NCBI RefSeq assembly: GCF_003795145.1
Contig: NZ_CP027786.1
Coordinates: 1,178,001 to 1,242,000 of the forward strand
DNA length: 64,000 bases
Reading direction: 5' to 3'
DNA from: Tetragenococcus koreensis
GTDB lineage: Bacteria; Bacillota; Bacilli; Lactobacillales; Enterococcaceae
Positions 9,867 through 19,868 of the stretch are shown here, in pieces. Below the pieces are notes generated by a model, which was not told the origin of the DNA, searched no databases, and worked only from the letters and a program-made list of their open reading frames with translations. The position numbers and the translations under genes were made by a program. Every line of letters begins with the position of its first letter. Position 1 is the first letter of the stretch.

Positions 9867-11698
9867 TCCCACCAATCCTCCTCATAAGGTTCATAAGGCA
9901 AGCTAACGAAAAAGGTTGAGCCCACATGCTCACGACTTTCAACCCAGATATTGCCTCCGTGAGCTTTTAACACTTCTTTAGAAATCGCAAGGCCTAAACC
10001 TGTGCCCCCTTGTTTACGTGCACGTGCCTTATCTACCCGATAAAATCGATCAAAAATTTTATTAAGATCATTAGGTGGAATGCCTAATCCTTGGTCGGTA
10101 ATGCTTAATAAAATGTTATTGTGTGTTTCCATCAAACGAACGGTTATTATGCCGCCGTCTGGTGAGTATTTCACTGCATTATTCATAAGATTGTCAACCA
10201 CTTGAATCATCCGATCCGTATCAACTTCAACCCACAAGTCGCGTTTCGTAAATTCCCGTTGGATTTGATATTGTTTTTCATGTTCATCTACCATCATATC
10301 AAAGCGATCTAAAACGAAATTCACCAGTTCTTTAAAATTGATATATTCCAGTTGAAGCTGATAATTGCCGCTGTCCATTCTGGAAAGATTTAACAAATCA
10401 TTGATCATACGAATCATCCGATCTGTTTCATTTAAAGTAACATTCAAAAATTTTGGTGCAATTTCTTCGTCTTTCCAAGCCCCTTCTGATAAAGCTTCAA
10501 TATAACTTCTAGTACTTGTTAGAGGCGTGCGCAATTCGTGAGAAACGTTGGAAACAAATTCACGACGCTCTTGTTCCGTTTTTTCTTGCTCGGTTACATC
10601 ATGTAAAACAGCAACCAAACCAGAAATAAATCCAGATTCGCGCCGAATCATAGAAAAATCAACTCGTAATAGTACATTCTCCAGATTTTTATCTGCAGAA
10701 GAACGTTCTAGTAAAATTTCATCCGGGTTTTCTAAAAGTTTCCGCAAGGTGTAATTCTCTTCAATATCAAACAACTCTAAAATCGATTGACCGACTGCAT
10801 GTTCCCGCTCGACGTTTAACAAAGATAAGGCCATCTCATTAATGATAATCACCTTTCCTCGACGATCGGTCGCCACTACACCATCGGTCATATGCGATAG
10901 CACACTATTTAATCGATTCCGTTCTGATTCCATCGCCTCTTGGGTTTCTTCAATTCGTTCACCCAGCTGGTTAAAGGTGAGCGCTAATTCGCCTAACTCA
11001 TCATTTCCTTTAACTTGGACTTTTCGACTATAATCACCCTTGGCTATTCGTAAAGCTTGTTCTCGCATTTCACCAATTGGCTGAGTGATGGAACGTGCCA
11101 CTAAAACAGCTACAATCATCGAGATGAACACCGCAATTACCGAAGCCGTAATAAAAATCAGCGCAATATCATTAATCGACCGATATTGTTGTTCTAAATT
11201 ACTTTTGATATACAACGCGCCTACCACCGTATCCCCTGTTGATTGGATCGGCTGGACATTGATCTGAACACGATCAGAAGTCCCCTCATCAATGGCTACT
11301 AAACTTTTCGTAGAAAAATCATCAATATAAGGATCATCATTTTTTTGACCGACCATGTATCGCTCTGAAACGCTTGTGGTAGCACGAATGTTGTTTCTTT
11401 CATCCACTACTTTCATTTCCAGTACATCGGGCGAATCACTATTATCAAGCACGCGTTGGATTTCATTGTTTTGTTGGCTGTTATTGGTGTCATCTTGTTG
11501 TCCCAAGTGGTTCCCCAAAGTACCCGCCAAAGTTTCTGCTTGAGCATCCATACTTGTTTTAAAATTTTCAATTGTCGATCGTTCCAACCCACGAATAAAA
11601 TACGCCCCGATAATCTCGATTGAAATAAGTAAAATCAAGATAAATGTCAGGGCGATCTTAAAGTTCACCGATCGAAAAAAGCGAACCTTGTTTTTCAT
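9863..11698 (-). CDS. walK: WalK (VicK), cell-wall sensor histidine kinase
   Basis: The essential cell-wall homeostasis kinase, 611 residues. Order of parts: membrane helix (about 14-32), extracellular sensor (about 33-178), second helix (about 179-200), HAMP (about 203-255), PAS (about 262-370), HisKA with VSHELRTPLTS (His near 388), and HATPase_c with NLMNNAVKYS and GTGLGLAISKE. It phosphorylates WalR. The start lies 7 bp after walR, whose end supplies CAGGAG as ribosome site. The family length is about 610, so it is intact. Confidence 0.96.
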   Translation of the reverse strand: MKNKVRFFRSVNFKIALTFILILLISIEIIGAYFIRGLERSTIENFKTSMDAQAETLAGTLGNHLGQQDDTNNSQQNNEIQRVLDNSDSPDVLEMKVVDERNNIRATTSVSERYMVGQKNDDPYIDDFSTKSLVAIDEGTSDRVQINVQPIQSTGDTVVGALYIKSNLEQQYRSINDIALIFITASVIAVFISMIVAVLVARSITQPIGEMREQALRIAKGDYSRKVQVKGNDELGELALTFNQLGERIEETQEAMESERNRLNSVLSHMTDGVVATDRRGKVIIINEMALSLLNVEREHAVGQSILELFDIEENYTLRKLLENPDEILLERSSADKNLENVLLRVDFSMIRRESGFISGLVAVLHDVTEQEKTEQERREFVSNVSHELRTPLTSTRSYIEALSEGAWKDEEIAPKFLNVTLNETDRMIRMINDLLNLSRMDSGNYQLQLEYINFKELVNFVLDRFDMMVDEHEKQYQIQREFTKRDLWVEVDTDRMIQVVDNLMNNAVKYSPDGGIITVRLMETHNNILLSITDQGLGIPPNDLNKIFDRFYRVDKARARKQGGTGLGLAISKEVLKAHGGNIWVESREHVGSTFFVSLPYEPYEEDWWE

Positions 11699-11704
11699 AT
11701 CACG

Positions 11705-12409
11705 TTACTCCTGTTCTGGATTGCGTAAATAATAGCCTACGCCACGGCGGGTGACTAAATAGCCTGGATGGCTGGCATTATCTTCGATTTTTTCACGCAA
11801 GCGACGTACGGTGACATCTACTGTACGCACATCACCAAAATAATCGTAGCCCCAAACTGTTTGTAATAAATGTTCACGCGTCATGACTTGGCCGATATGC
11901 TGTGCCAAATAATGAAGTAATTCAAACTCACGGTGAGTTAAATCAATCTCTTCCCCATTTTTTGTTACCATGTAAGCATCAGGATGAATGGTAATATCAT
12001 TCACTGTAACTTCTACATTTGCAGGTTGTTCGTTTCCCTTGCCGCTGGATGAACCCCGACGCAAGTTAGCTTTGACACGTGCCACCAGTTCTCGGTTAGA
12101 AAACGGTTTTGTTACATAATCGTCAGCGCCTAGTTCCAGTCCTAAGACTTTATCAATTTCTGCGTCTTTGGCTGTTACCATGATAATAGGTATCTCATGT
12201 GATTTACGAACTTCACGCGCTACTTCCAAACCATCCACTTTAGGTAACATTAAATCAAGCAGGATTAAATCCGGTTGTACTTCTTCTACCTGTGTTAATG
12301 CTTCTTCCCCATCGTAAGCTGTATAAACTTCATAACCTTCTTTTGTCAAATTAAATTTGACAATGTCACTAATTGGTTTTTCATCATCAACTAATAATAT
12401 TTTTTTCAA
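11705..12409 (-). CDS. walR: WalR (VicR), OmpR-family response regulator
   Basis: The 234-residue DNA-binding partner of WalK, controlling autolysins and other cell wall genes. The receiver domain has the acidic pocket VDDEKP (10-11), the phosphoacceptor Asp in [12 protein letters not shown] near residue 53 and Lys in [10 protein letters not shown] near 102; the winged helix follows (about 133-230, with [14 protein letters not shown]). The start is TTG at 12409 after GAGGTG. First gene of the walRKHIJ operon; a TATAAT is seen about 50 bp upstream. Confidence 0.97.
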   Translation of the reverse strand: MKKILLVDDEKPISDIVKFNLTKEGYEVYTAYDGEEALTQVEEVQPDLILLDLMLPKVDGLEVAREVRKSHEIPIIMVTAKDAEIDKVLGLELGADDYVTKPFSNRELVARVKANLRRGSSSGKGNEQPANVEVTVNDITIHPDAYMVTKNGEEIDLTHREFELLHYLAQHIGQVMTREHLLQTVWGYDYFGDVRTVDVTVRRLREKIEDNASHPGYLVTRRGVGYYLRNPEQE

Positions 12410-12579
12410 AAAATTTCACCTCGTTTATTTAACACTTATATACACGTCGTTTCTATTATACATGATTTTGTTCTTAGTTTCATTAAAACAAAGTAAACTC
12501 TTCATTTTAAGCCCCCCAAATAATACATTCTTAGCCAAAGCATATCCCCTTAACCCTTTCTCTTATTGAATAAAAAGAG

Positions 12580-12603
12580 GCCTGCCGATAATCATCGACA
12601 GGC
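12580..12603 (-). terminator. terminator-like hairpin facing walR
   Basis: On the minus strand GCCTGTCGAT and ATCGGCAGGC form a 10-bp stem with one mismatch and a 4-nt loop, followed by CTCTTTTTA. No gene on that strand ends here: the 130 bases to its right are non-coding, so it may end a small RNA or a transcript lost when the IS inserted. Confidence 0.6.
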
Positions 12604-12786
12604 AAGGAGTAAAAATGAAAAAGTGTTAGGGTTGTCTTATAAAAGACATTTTGTTGGTATGAGTCTATAGTAATCTCTAATTATGAATAATTTATGAAAG
12701 AAAGACTGCTTTCGTGTAAAGATTTTATAATAAAACTTTAAAAGCTAAGTGTAAAATTTATTGAGGTTAATGCTAGACGAATAAAA

Positions 12787-12846
12787 AAGAAACCGTTACT
12801 CTAGTTATTGGGCTGTGACAGGCACTAATAACAGAGGCGGTTTCTT
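12787..12846 (+). promoter_or_regulatory. inverted repeat sequestering the transposase start
   Basis: AAGAAACCG (12787-12795) and CGGTTTCTT (12838-12846) are perfectly complementary; the second arm ends one base before the transposase ATG, and the AGAGG ribosome site (12833-12837) lies against the stem. A transcript entering from outside would fold and hide the start, a known way in which insertion sequences avoid activation by read-through. Confidence 0.6.
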
Positions 12847-14264
12847 ATGGAGTCTATTGTAACAGATTTAGTTGAAGTAATGAAGAAGGAAACGAATTTT
12901 TTAGCAAGAGAAAAAGCCATGATGGTCTTTTTTGCCCAACTCCTAGCGACGATAACACAACTTGCCTTCCAAATTCTCGATGCGGAGGTTTCGGCCCAAT
13001 GCAAAAAGGAAGGCTTTCAAGTGGACCGTAAAAGTGAACGAACGGTGACTTTCTTATTTGGCACCGTGACCTATGTTCGCCGCCGAATGAAAAATCAAGC
13101 CAATGAAATTCGTTATCCTTTGGATGAATTTCTGGGTATTCGGAAGAGCCTCCGTTATAGCTCTCTTGTGCTACGCAACGTTTCCCAATTGGGGACAACG
13201 ATGGTCTACCGTCACGTCTCCCAAGCGATCGACTGTTTGACTTCTTGGCGTATGAGCCATCAAAATGTGCAACAACTGGTGGTCAAAACCGGAGAACTGG
13301 TTCAGACACGAAGTACCCATGAAAGTCGTTACGAGGGGACATTTCTAAGAAAAAAGTGCCCTACTTATATCTAGAAGGCGACGGAGTGAAGATTGGCGGT
13401 CAGAAGAAGCAGTCGCTGGAAATCCATCGTTTTCAAGTAAGTGAAGGGAGCCAGAAAGTCGGGCATCGCTCGGAAATGATCGCTCCTCACTTTGTCAGTC
13501 ATCTCAATCGACAACAAGCGCAAAAAGAAATAATGAACTATATTCAAGCGCATTATGATCTAACAAATACCGTTGTCGTTTCCAATAGTGATGGAGGTTC
13601 AGGCTATGAAAAAGCTGTGTTTGATGAACTTTCCTTAGGCTGTTTACGTCATGAACACTTTCGTGATCGGTATCATGTCCATCGGAAAATCAAAGAACGC
13701 CTGTCTTTTGTCCCGCAACTTCAAAATCGGATGATCCAGGCGATCCAACATTATGATTGGCAAGAGGTCCAGCTTGTCTTAGATACCTCGGAAAGTTTGA
13801 TCGAAGAAAAGGAAGCCGAATCCTTGGAACAATTGCGCTTACTCCATCATTATCTTCAAAGGAATTGGCCGTATTTAAAACCTCGGAAAGCCCGAGGAAT
13901 CGTGGATCCCAAAGCTTGTATTGGCACAATCGAAAGTACCCATCGGAAGATGACCTACCGGATGAAGCGCCAAGGTCGTTTATGGACAAAAACAGGGGCG
14001 CAGGCCATGATGCGTGTCATTGATAGTTTAAGAAACCAAGAATTTGACGGTTGGTTGAACCAATATGAAGCCTTACCGAATGATGTACTCGCCCAGGAAA
14101 AGCGTTGGAAAGCCATGAAACGTTGGGTACAGAAAAAGCCTAACTTTCAAACGCATGAAGGGGCATTTAAGGGCCAAATTGGTGAAGGAAAAGCTAAAAG
14201 TGCCCCTTTAGGCCAATTCGCCAAAGGATTGGAGCAATTAATAACGACACCGAATTATATCTAA
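12847..14264 (+). CDS. ISLre2-family (UPF0236-like) transposase, in two frames
   Basis: Part A (12847-13374, 175 residues) carries the N-terminal ISLre2 domain (MESIVTDLVEVMKKE); part B (13356-14264) carries YLEGDGVKIGG and DGGSGYEKAVFDEL, where the catalytic acidic residues are expected. The frames meet at 13350-13356, an A_AAA_AAG heptamer in exact codon phase with part A. A -1 slip there gives RKK followed by VPYLYLEGD and a 472-residue product, the normal family length. It is either programmed -1 frameshifting or loss of one A from the run. The ribosome site is AGAGG at 12833. Confidence 0.85.
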
Positions 14265-14459
14265 TAAAAACTTGTTTTTGTTAGATATCATGAGGTCTAA
14301 CCGAACGAACGTGAGGTAAAAAAATACAAAAAGTGTCTGTCCCAAAGGTCATTTTTTATTCAACCTCAAAAAATTTGACACATACCTTTAAAAGCAAGCC
14401 ATTGCATCCATTTTAGCAAATAATGTTACAATAAAGAGAATAAGACAAGGAGGGTTTTT

Positions 14460-15488
14460 ATGGAAAATACAATGAAAGCTGTCGGGCTCTACCGTTACCT
14501 GCCAATTGATGATCCAGAAAGTTTACTAGATTTAACCATCCCTAAACCGCAAGCAACGAATAAGGATTTACTCGTACGAGTCAAAGCAATTTCAGTCAAT
14601 CCTGTTGATACTAAAATACGGGGGCCGAAAGATAAAGTTGAAGAACAACCCAAAATTTTAGGTTGGGATGCTGCTGGCATCGTAGAAGAAGTAGGGGAAA
14701 ATTGCACTCTATTTCAACCTGGCGATGAAGTTTTTTATGCTGGTGCTGCCAATCGTCAAGGAGCAAATAGCGAATTTCACTTAGTCGATGAACGAATTGT
14801 CGGAAAAAAACCAAGTACCTTGGATTTTGCGGCCACAGCCTCTTTACCGCTGACTTCCTTAACCGCTTATGAAGCATTATTTGAGCATTTAGGACTTACT
14901 CAAAACAAAAGCGAAAATGTCGGTAAAAAATTATTAATCGTTAACGGCGCTGGCGGTGTTGGTTCTGTAGCCATTCAATTAGCAAAAAGCATAGACTTGA
15001 CTGTAGTTGCAACTGCCTCTCGGCCAGAAACTCGCGATTGGGTGAAAAAACAAGGCGCAGACTTTGTGATTGACCATCACCAAGACTTTGCACCCCAATT
15101 ACAAAAAATAAACATGACCGAAGTTGATTACATTCTTTGTTTACATTCGACAGAGTTACATTGGTCAGCAATGGCAGATGTTATTGCTCCTTTAGGGAAA
15201 ATTTGCTCCATTGTGGAAACTGAAAAACCTGTTGAATTAGGTTTGTTAAAAGACAAAAGCGCAACATTTACTTGGGAATTTATGTTTACCAAATCGAACT
15301 ATCAAACGAACTTAATAACCCAACATAATTTTTTAAATGATATTGCGCGCATGATTGATGCAAAAGAAATTCATGCAACTATCAACCAAAATTACGGTCC
15401 TATCAATGCAGAAAATTTGAAGAAGGCACACAAACAATTGGAATCAGACACTACCATTGGAAAAATCGTTTTAGAAAACTTTGCATAA
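14460..15488 (+). CDS. zinc-type alcohol dehydrogenase family protein (MDR, quinone oxidoreductase-like)
   Basis: A 342-residue medium-chain reductase. The GroES-like N-terminal domain (residues about 30-130) is followed by a Rossmann fold with VNGAGGVGSVAIQLAK near residue 161. The structural and catalytic zinc Cys/His sets of true alcohol dehydrogenases are lacking, so an NADPH-dependent reduction of a quinone or enone is more likely. AAGGAGGG precedes the ATG. Its upstream region received the ISLre2-type element, ending 75 bp before the start, which may have changed its expression. Confidence 0.87.
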   Translation: MENTMKAVGLYRYLPIDDPESLLDLTIPKPQATNKDLLVRVKAISVNPVDTKIRGPKDKVEEQPKILGWDAAGIVEEVGENCTLFQPGDEVFYAGAANRQGANSEFHLVDERIVGKKPSTLDFAATASLPLTSLTAYEALFEHLGLTQNKSENVGKKLLIVNGAGGVGSVAIQLAKSIDLTVVATASRPETRDWVKKQGADFVIDHHQDFAPQLQKINMTEVDYILCLHSTELHWSAMADVIAPLGKICSIVETEKPVELGLLKDKSATFTWEFMFTKSNYQTNLITQHNFLNDIARMIDAKEIHATINQNYGPINAENLKKAHKQLESDTTIGKIVLENFA

Positions 15489-15496
15489 CTAATAAA

Positions 15497-15541
15497 AACG
15501 GGGATTGAGACAGTGACTACTGCACTGCTTCAATCCCCGTT
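15497..15541. terminator. bidirectional terminator
   Basis: AACGGGGATTGA (15497-15508) pairs perfectly with TCAATCCCCGTT (15530-15541). On the minus strand a run of five T follows, so it also serves the convergent methyltransferase remnant. Confidence 0.85.
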
Positions 15542-15552
15542 ATAAAATTCTA

Positions 15553-16284
15553 CTAAACTTTATGTGCCGCTAGTATCAACATCATCGGCCGACGTAATTC
15601 TTCTTGCATTTCTTTACTTGCATCTAACATTTCTTGTGGCGGCTTTGGCTCAACCAAATCATCAAGAACAAACCCTTGTTTAAGTAATGTCTGGACGTAG
15701 GTAGTTAAGCTACGATGATATTTTGTAATTGAAAAGCCTAAAAAATCAGTGCTCCTAGCTCCCTCAGAAAAATAACGATCTACTGGCCAATGGCTAATTT
15801 TTCCATCTGAATCAGTTATCCACTGTTCAGAACCTTGCGCCGTAAAAATAGGATGCTCAACGCTCATCACCAGTTTCCCGCCAGGTGCAAGTTGCCCATA
15901 GATTCCCTTGATTAAACCAAGATAGTCTTTAACATAATGGATCGCTAGTGAACTAATAATGACATCAAAAGTCTGATTCAGTTATTCTAATCCAAACATA
16001 TCCATTACTTTATATTGGACATTCATATTTTGGGTCATGGTTTGTGCTTGCTGAATCATTTTTTCTGAATTATCAATGCCAACTACTTGCTTAGCACCAT
16101 TATCAGCCGCATATCTGCAATGCCAGCCATAACCGCAGCCTAAGTCTAGGACTGTTTTTCCAACAAAGTTGGGAAATACTTCTTTTAAACGATGCCACTC
16201 TCCTGCTCCCTTTAGACCGTATTTTGAACGATCCATTTCGGCATAAGCATTAAAAAAATTGGGATCGTCGTAATTTGATCGCAT
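15553..16284 (-). pseudogene. class I SAM-dependent methyltransferase, broken by one nonsense codon
   Basis: The reading frame runs from MRSNYDDPNFFNAYAEMDRS to AAHKV over 244 codons with a single TAA at 15982-15984 (codon 101) and no frameshift. The SAM-binding motif VLDLGCGYGWHCRYA (near residue 45) lies before the stop; the post-motif segment FDVIISSLAIHYVKDY and PGGKLVMS lie after it. Conceptually repaired it is a 243-residue small-molecule methyltransferase of the usual type. The ribosome site AAAGAAGGG is still present, so only the first 100 residues would be made; they lack much of the fold. Confidence 0.9.
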
Positions 16285-16380
16285 TTTTTCCCTTCTTTCC
16301 TAAAATTGTCATCACTGAAATCGCAAAAACCGAGGCATTTATCCTCACTTCGTTCAAACGCAGTTTACATAATAAGCGTT

Positions 16381-17094
16381 TCAAATAGATGTGGTTGAAC
16401 GGTCGGTTTCTCCCATGGACATTTTTTCAAAAGCAGTTTCAGCGATTTCATTTTTTGGCATTTTTTCTTTTATCCGTTTGAGACATTCATTATGGTCATG
16501 CTTGCGTGCTATACACTGATAACGCCCAAAAAGCAATATAGAATGATGGGCTGGATACCACATTTCTTCCGGAAGTTTCTCTGAGATGATTTTTTCTATC
16601 TCTTCTACAGAAGCATCTGGAAAAACAAAATGCAGTTTTTTCGTCACACGATTGACATGCGTATCTACAGCAAAAGCAGGTATATTAAAACCGTTCGTTA
16701 AAACAACATTCGCCGTTTTTCTACCAACACCTGGTAAAGAAATTAAATCCTCTCGATTAGCCGGAACTTGCCCCTCAAATTTTTCTAATAAAGCATTGCT
16801 CATATTTTTTAAAAATTTCGCTTTGTTATTAGACAAGCCAATGCTTCGGATATTTTTTTGAATTTCTTCTAAAGAAGCATCAGCCATTTTCTCAGGCGTT
16901 GGGAAATTTTCAAACAATTTTGGTGTTGCTTTATTGACGGATATGTCGGTTGTTTGCGCACTTAAAATAACAGCACATAACAGTTGAAAATTCGTTTCAT
17001 AATTTAATTCTGTTCCCTTTTTAGGATAAAGTTTGATAATTGCTTGAACAGCTTCGGTTAATTCTTTAACATTTAGTAAAATTTCTCCAGACAC
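16381..17094 (-). CDS. nth: endonuclease III (DNA glycosylase/AP lyase)
   Basis: Removes oxidised pyrimidines and cleaves abasic sites. The 237-residue protein has the helix-hairpin-helix LISLPGVGRKTANVV (catalytic Lys in GRKTA near residue 124) and the catalytic Asp in VDTHVNR near 142. The 4Fe-4S loop normally has four Cys (C-x6-C-x2-C-x5-C); here only two Cys are seen (QCIARKHDHNECLKRIKEKM), so the cluster is probably absent. The start is GTG at 17094 after GGGAAGG. It stands alone between the broken methyltransferase and the copper locus. Confidence 0.9.
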   Translation of the reverse strand: MSGEILLNVKELTEAVQAIIKLYPKKGTELNYETNFQLLCAVILSAQTTDISVNKATPKLFENFPTPEKMADASLEEIQKNIRSIGLSNNKAKFLKNMSNALLEKFEGQVPANREDLISLPGVGRKTANVVLTNGFNIPAFAVDTHVNRVTKKLHFVFPDASVEEIEKIISEKLPEEMWYPAHHSILLFGRYQCIARKHDHNECLKRIKEKMPKNEIAETAFEKMSMGETDRSTTSI

Positions 17095-17184
17095 ATGATC
17101 CTTCCCTTCTGTTTTATATAATTAAATCCTAGCCTTTTTTCCTAGACTCGTCAACTTTTGTCCTGTATATCAGAGACGCTAAAA

Positions 17185-17229
17185 AAATATCTATCAAGAA
17201 TAGTCCATGTGACCTCTTGATAGATATTT
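17185..17229 (-). terminator. terminator of the copper operon
   Basis: A 15-bp perfect stem, AAATATCTATCAAGA (17185-17199) and TCTTGATAGATATTT (17215-17229), just after the copA stop; on the minus strand it is followed by a run of seven T. Confidence 0.9.
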
Positions 17230-17233
17230 CATA

Positions 17234-19753
17234 TTAAGCGACTGCTTTTTTCATTTCTCTTGTTTGGGTTTTCGTTTCTTTTGTTTTGGCTGGTTTGAAT
17301 CCTTTCAAACGCAGGGCATTTAGTAAGACAGAAACAGAACTTAAACTCATCGCAGCCCCAGCAAACATAGGGTTAAGTAACGGTCCGCCAAATAAGAGTA
17401 AGACGCCCATTGCAACCGGGATGCCAATTGTATTATAAGCAAAAGCCCAAAATAGATTTTGTTTAATGTTTTTAATGGTGGCTCGACTCAATTCAACCGC
17501 TGTTGGTACGTCCATCAAGTCACTACGCATCAACACAATATCAGCAGATTCAATCGCAACATCTGTACCAGAGCCAATCGCCACACCTACATTGGATTGC
17601 GCTAAAGCAGGCGCGTCATTGATGCCATCACCGACCATCGCGACATGAAGCCCTTCATTTTGTAAGTTTTGTACTTCATTGGCTTTATCTTCAGGTAAAA
17701 CTTCACTAAAGACCCGATCAATTCCAACTTGTTTCGCAATGGCTTCAGCTGTCCGTTTGTTATCACCTGTAATCATCGCAACTTGCAAGCCCATACTATG
17801 CAGTTTATCAATCGCTGCAATACTATTTTCTTTGATCGTATCTGCCACTGCCACAATGCCAATCAATTGACTATCAGCTGCAATAAACATCGGCGTTTTT
17901 CCTTCACCAGCTAATCGATCGGAAACTTCTTGCGCATCTAACATCGCAATTTCATTTTCTGTCATTAATTTTTTATTTCCCAATAAAATCGTTTGATTAT
18001 CTACCATAACTTGAATACCATGCCCTGGAATCGATTGGAAATCTTTGACCGCTTGTAATTTTAATTTGCTTTCTTTAGCACTTTCCACGATGGCTTCGCC
18101 TAGTGGATGCTCAGAACCTGTTTCAGAAGCAGCCGCTAATGCTAAAACCTCTTCTTTTTGATAGCCGTTGTAGTTAATAATATCGGTAACAATAGGTTTT
18201 CCTTCTGTAATCGTTCCTGTTTTATCAAATACAATGGTTTGGACCTTTTGAGCTTCTTCCAGTGCGTCTCCGCTTTTGATCAAGACACCATTTTCAGCGC
18301 CTTTTCCAGTTCCTACCATGATAGCTGTAGGAGTAGCTAGGCCTAAAGCACAAGGACAAGCAATCACTAAAACGGAAATGGTAATCGTTAAAGCAAAAAC
18401 CCACGACTCTTGCCCTAAAAAGAACCAAGCTAAGCCAGAAAGCACAGCTAAACCAATCACAATAGGTACAAATACCCCCGAAACTTTATCCGCTAATTTA
18501 GCAATCGGTGCTTTTGAACCTTGGGCATCTTCTACCAATTTAATAATTTGTGATAAAGTCGTGTCTTTTCCTACTTTAGTTGCTTTAAAGCGGAAAGAAC
18601 CATTTTTATTGATACTTGCGCCCACGACATTGTCACCCATATTTTTTTCAATCGGGATGCTTTCACCAGTAATCATTGATTCATCGACGGCTGAACTTCC
18701 TTCAACCAATACGCCATCAACTGGAATTTTATCCCCTGGGCGAACGACAACAATGTCGTCCGTCATTACTTCATCAATCGAAATTTCTTTTTCTTCCTCA
18801 TTACGGATCACACGCGCTGTCTTGGGCGCTAATCCCATCAGTTTTTTAATGGCATCTGATGTTTTCCCTTTTGAAACGGCTTCTAAATATTTACCTAAAG
18901 TAATTAATGTTAAAATAACAGCCGCAGATTCAAAGTATAAATCAGGATGTCCGTGATGAACTTCTACCCGACCAATCGCTAGAAGCGCCGTCATCACAAT
19001 GCCTTGTAATAACGCAGCAGTGGTTCCAATTGCGATTAACGAGTCCATATTAGGATGGCCTTTAAACAATGATTTAAAGCCTACTGTGTAAAAGGAACGT
19101 CCTAAATAAATAACGGGTAAGGTTAAAGCCAATTGAGTCGCTGCAAATGTAATCGTATGTTGCATCGGATCGAGGAATTCAGGAAGCGGCAATCCACCAA
19201 ATGGAAGCATTGGACCCATCGCAATATATAATAGTGGTACGGTAAAAATAGCCGACCCTACGAACCGAATCCACAGATCTTTCATGTGTTTTTGTTTTTT
19301 ATCTGTATCATCAGTCACGTTTGTGTTAGTAGTTTCAACTGCAGCTTGATAACCTGCATCCTGCACCGCTTTGACTATATCGCCTGCTGTGATGACATCT
19401 TCATCGTAGCTGACATTCATTTTTTCAGTGGCTAAATTAACTGCGACATCGTCAACGCCCGCCACTTTCCCTACGCTTTTTTCAATCGCTTGTACACATG
19501 AAGCGCAGGTCATTCCTTCAATTTCAAAAGACTGTGTTGCAATATTTTTAAGTGCCTTATAACCCGCATTTGAAACAGCATCTTCAATGTCTTTTCCGGC
19601 AACTACAGTTGAGTCGTAAGAAACATCCATTTTTTCAGTGGCTAAATTGACCGCAACATCGTCAACACCGCTAAGTTTTCCTACACTTTTTTCAACAGCT
19701 TGGACACATGAAGCACAGGTCATTCCTTCTATGTTATATGTATCTTTCAACAA
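17234..19753 (-). CDS. copA: copper-translocating P1B-type ATPase
   Basis: Exports Cu(I) across the membrane at the cost of ATP. About 839 residues: two heavy-metal domains, each with GMTCASC (near residues 10 and 84), eight membrane helices, the transport motif [11 protein letters not shown] near 470, the phosphorylation site DKTGTITEG near 512, [10 protein letters not shown] and [10 protein letters not shown]. An ATG stands three codons upstream at 19762 but directly abuts AAGGAGG; the TTG at 19753 has the proper 9-nt spacing and is the likelier start. Last gene of ydhK-like, copY', copZ, copA. Confidence 0.95.
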   Translation of the reverse strand: MLKDTYNIEGMTCASCVQAVEKSVGKLSGVDDVAVNLATEKMDVSYDSTVVAGKDIEDAVSNAGYKALKNIATQSFEIEGMTCASCVQAIEKSVGKVAGVDDVAVNLATEKMNVSYDEDVITAGDIVKAVQDAGYQAAVETTNTNVTDDTDKKQKHMKDLWIRFVGSAIFTVPLLYIAMGPMLPFGGLPLPEFLDPMQHTITFAATQLALTLPVIYLGRSFYTVGFKSLFKGHPNMDSLIAIGTTAALLQGIVMTALLAIGRVEVHHGHPDLYFESAAVILTLITLGKYLEAVSKGKTSDAIKKLMGLAPKTARVIRNEEEKEISIDEVMTDDIVVVRPGDKIPVDGVLVEGSSAVDESMITGESIPIEKNMGDNVVGASINKNGSFRFKATKVGKDTTLSQIIKLVEDAQGSKAPIAKLADKVSGVFVPIVIGLAVLSGLAWFFLGQESWVFALTITISVLVIACPCALGLATPTAIMVGTGKGAENGVLIKSGDALEEAQKVQTIVFDKTGTITEGKPIVTDIINYNGYQKEEVLALAAASETGSEHPLGEAIVESAKESKLKLQAVKDFQSIPGHGIQVMVDNQTILLGNKKLMTENEIAMLDAQEVSDRLAGEGKTPMFIAADSQLIGIVAVADTIKENSIAAIDKLHSMGLQVAMITGDNKRTAEAIAKQVGIDRVFSEVLPEDKANEVQNLQNEGLHVAMVGDGINDAPALAQSNVGVAIGSGTDVAIESADIVLMRSDLMDVPTAVELSRATIKNIKQNLFWAFAYNTIGIPVAMGVLLLFGGPLLNPMFAGAAMSLSSVSVLLNALRLKGFKPAKTKETKTQTREMKKAVA

Positions 19754-19775
19754 GTTTTTCATCCTCCTTGTAAAA

Positions 19776-19859
19776 GATTGAGGCTAGTACAAAAGCTTTC
19801 ATCGGCTATGATACCTTTGATGTATCGTTACTGAAAATAAATGAACGCTAACCTCAATC
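19776..19859 (-). promoter_or_regulatory. structured copZ-copA intergenic region
   Basis: GATTGAGG (19776-19783) pairs with CCTCAATC (19852-19859), and an inner GATAC/GTATC stem lies near 19809-19825. No T-run follows, so this is not a plain terminator; it may be a processing or stability element that sets the copZ to copA ratio. Confidence 0.45.
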
Positions 19860-19868
19860 AATTACTAG

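Larger units (their letters stand above)
12746..14385 (+). mobile_element. ISLre2-family insertion sequence
   Basis: The left end TAAGTGTAAAATTTATTGAG (12746-12765) and the right end, inverted, TATGTGTCAAATTTTTTGAG (14384-14365) match at 17 of 20 positions. A 10-bp direct repeat, CTTTAAAAGC, flanks the element (12736-12745 and 14386-14395) and marks the target duplication; one of these bases may belong to the element, since the family is known for 9-bp duplications. About 1.64 kb, one transposase in two frames. It sits between walR and the alcohol dehydrogenase gene. Confidence 0.9.

Noticed and set aside
12357-12569. A 70-codon frame opposite the walR start
   Set aside because: Covers the walR leader and promoter in antisense and has no ribosome site.
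18276-18956. A 226-codon frame opposite copA
   Set aside because: Pro/Ser/Thr-rich shadow of the reverse strand of copA without ribosome site.
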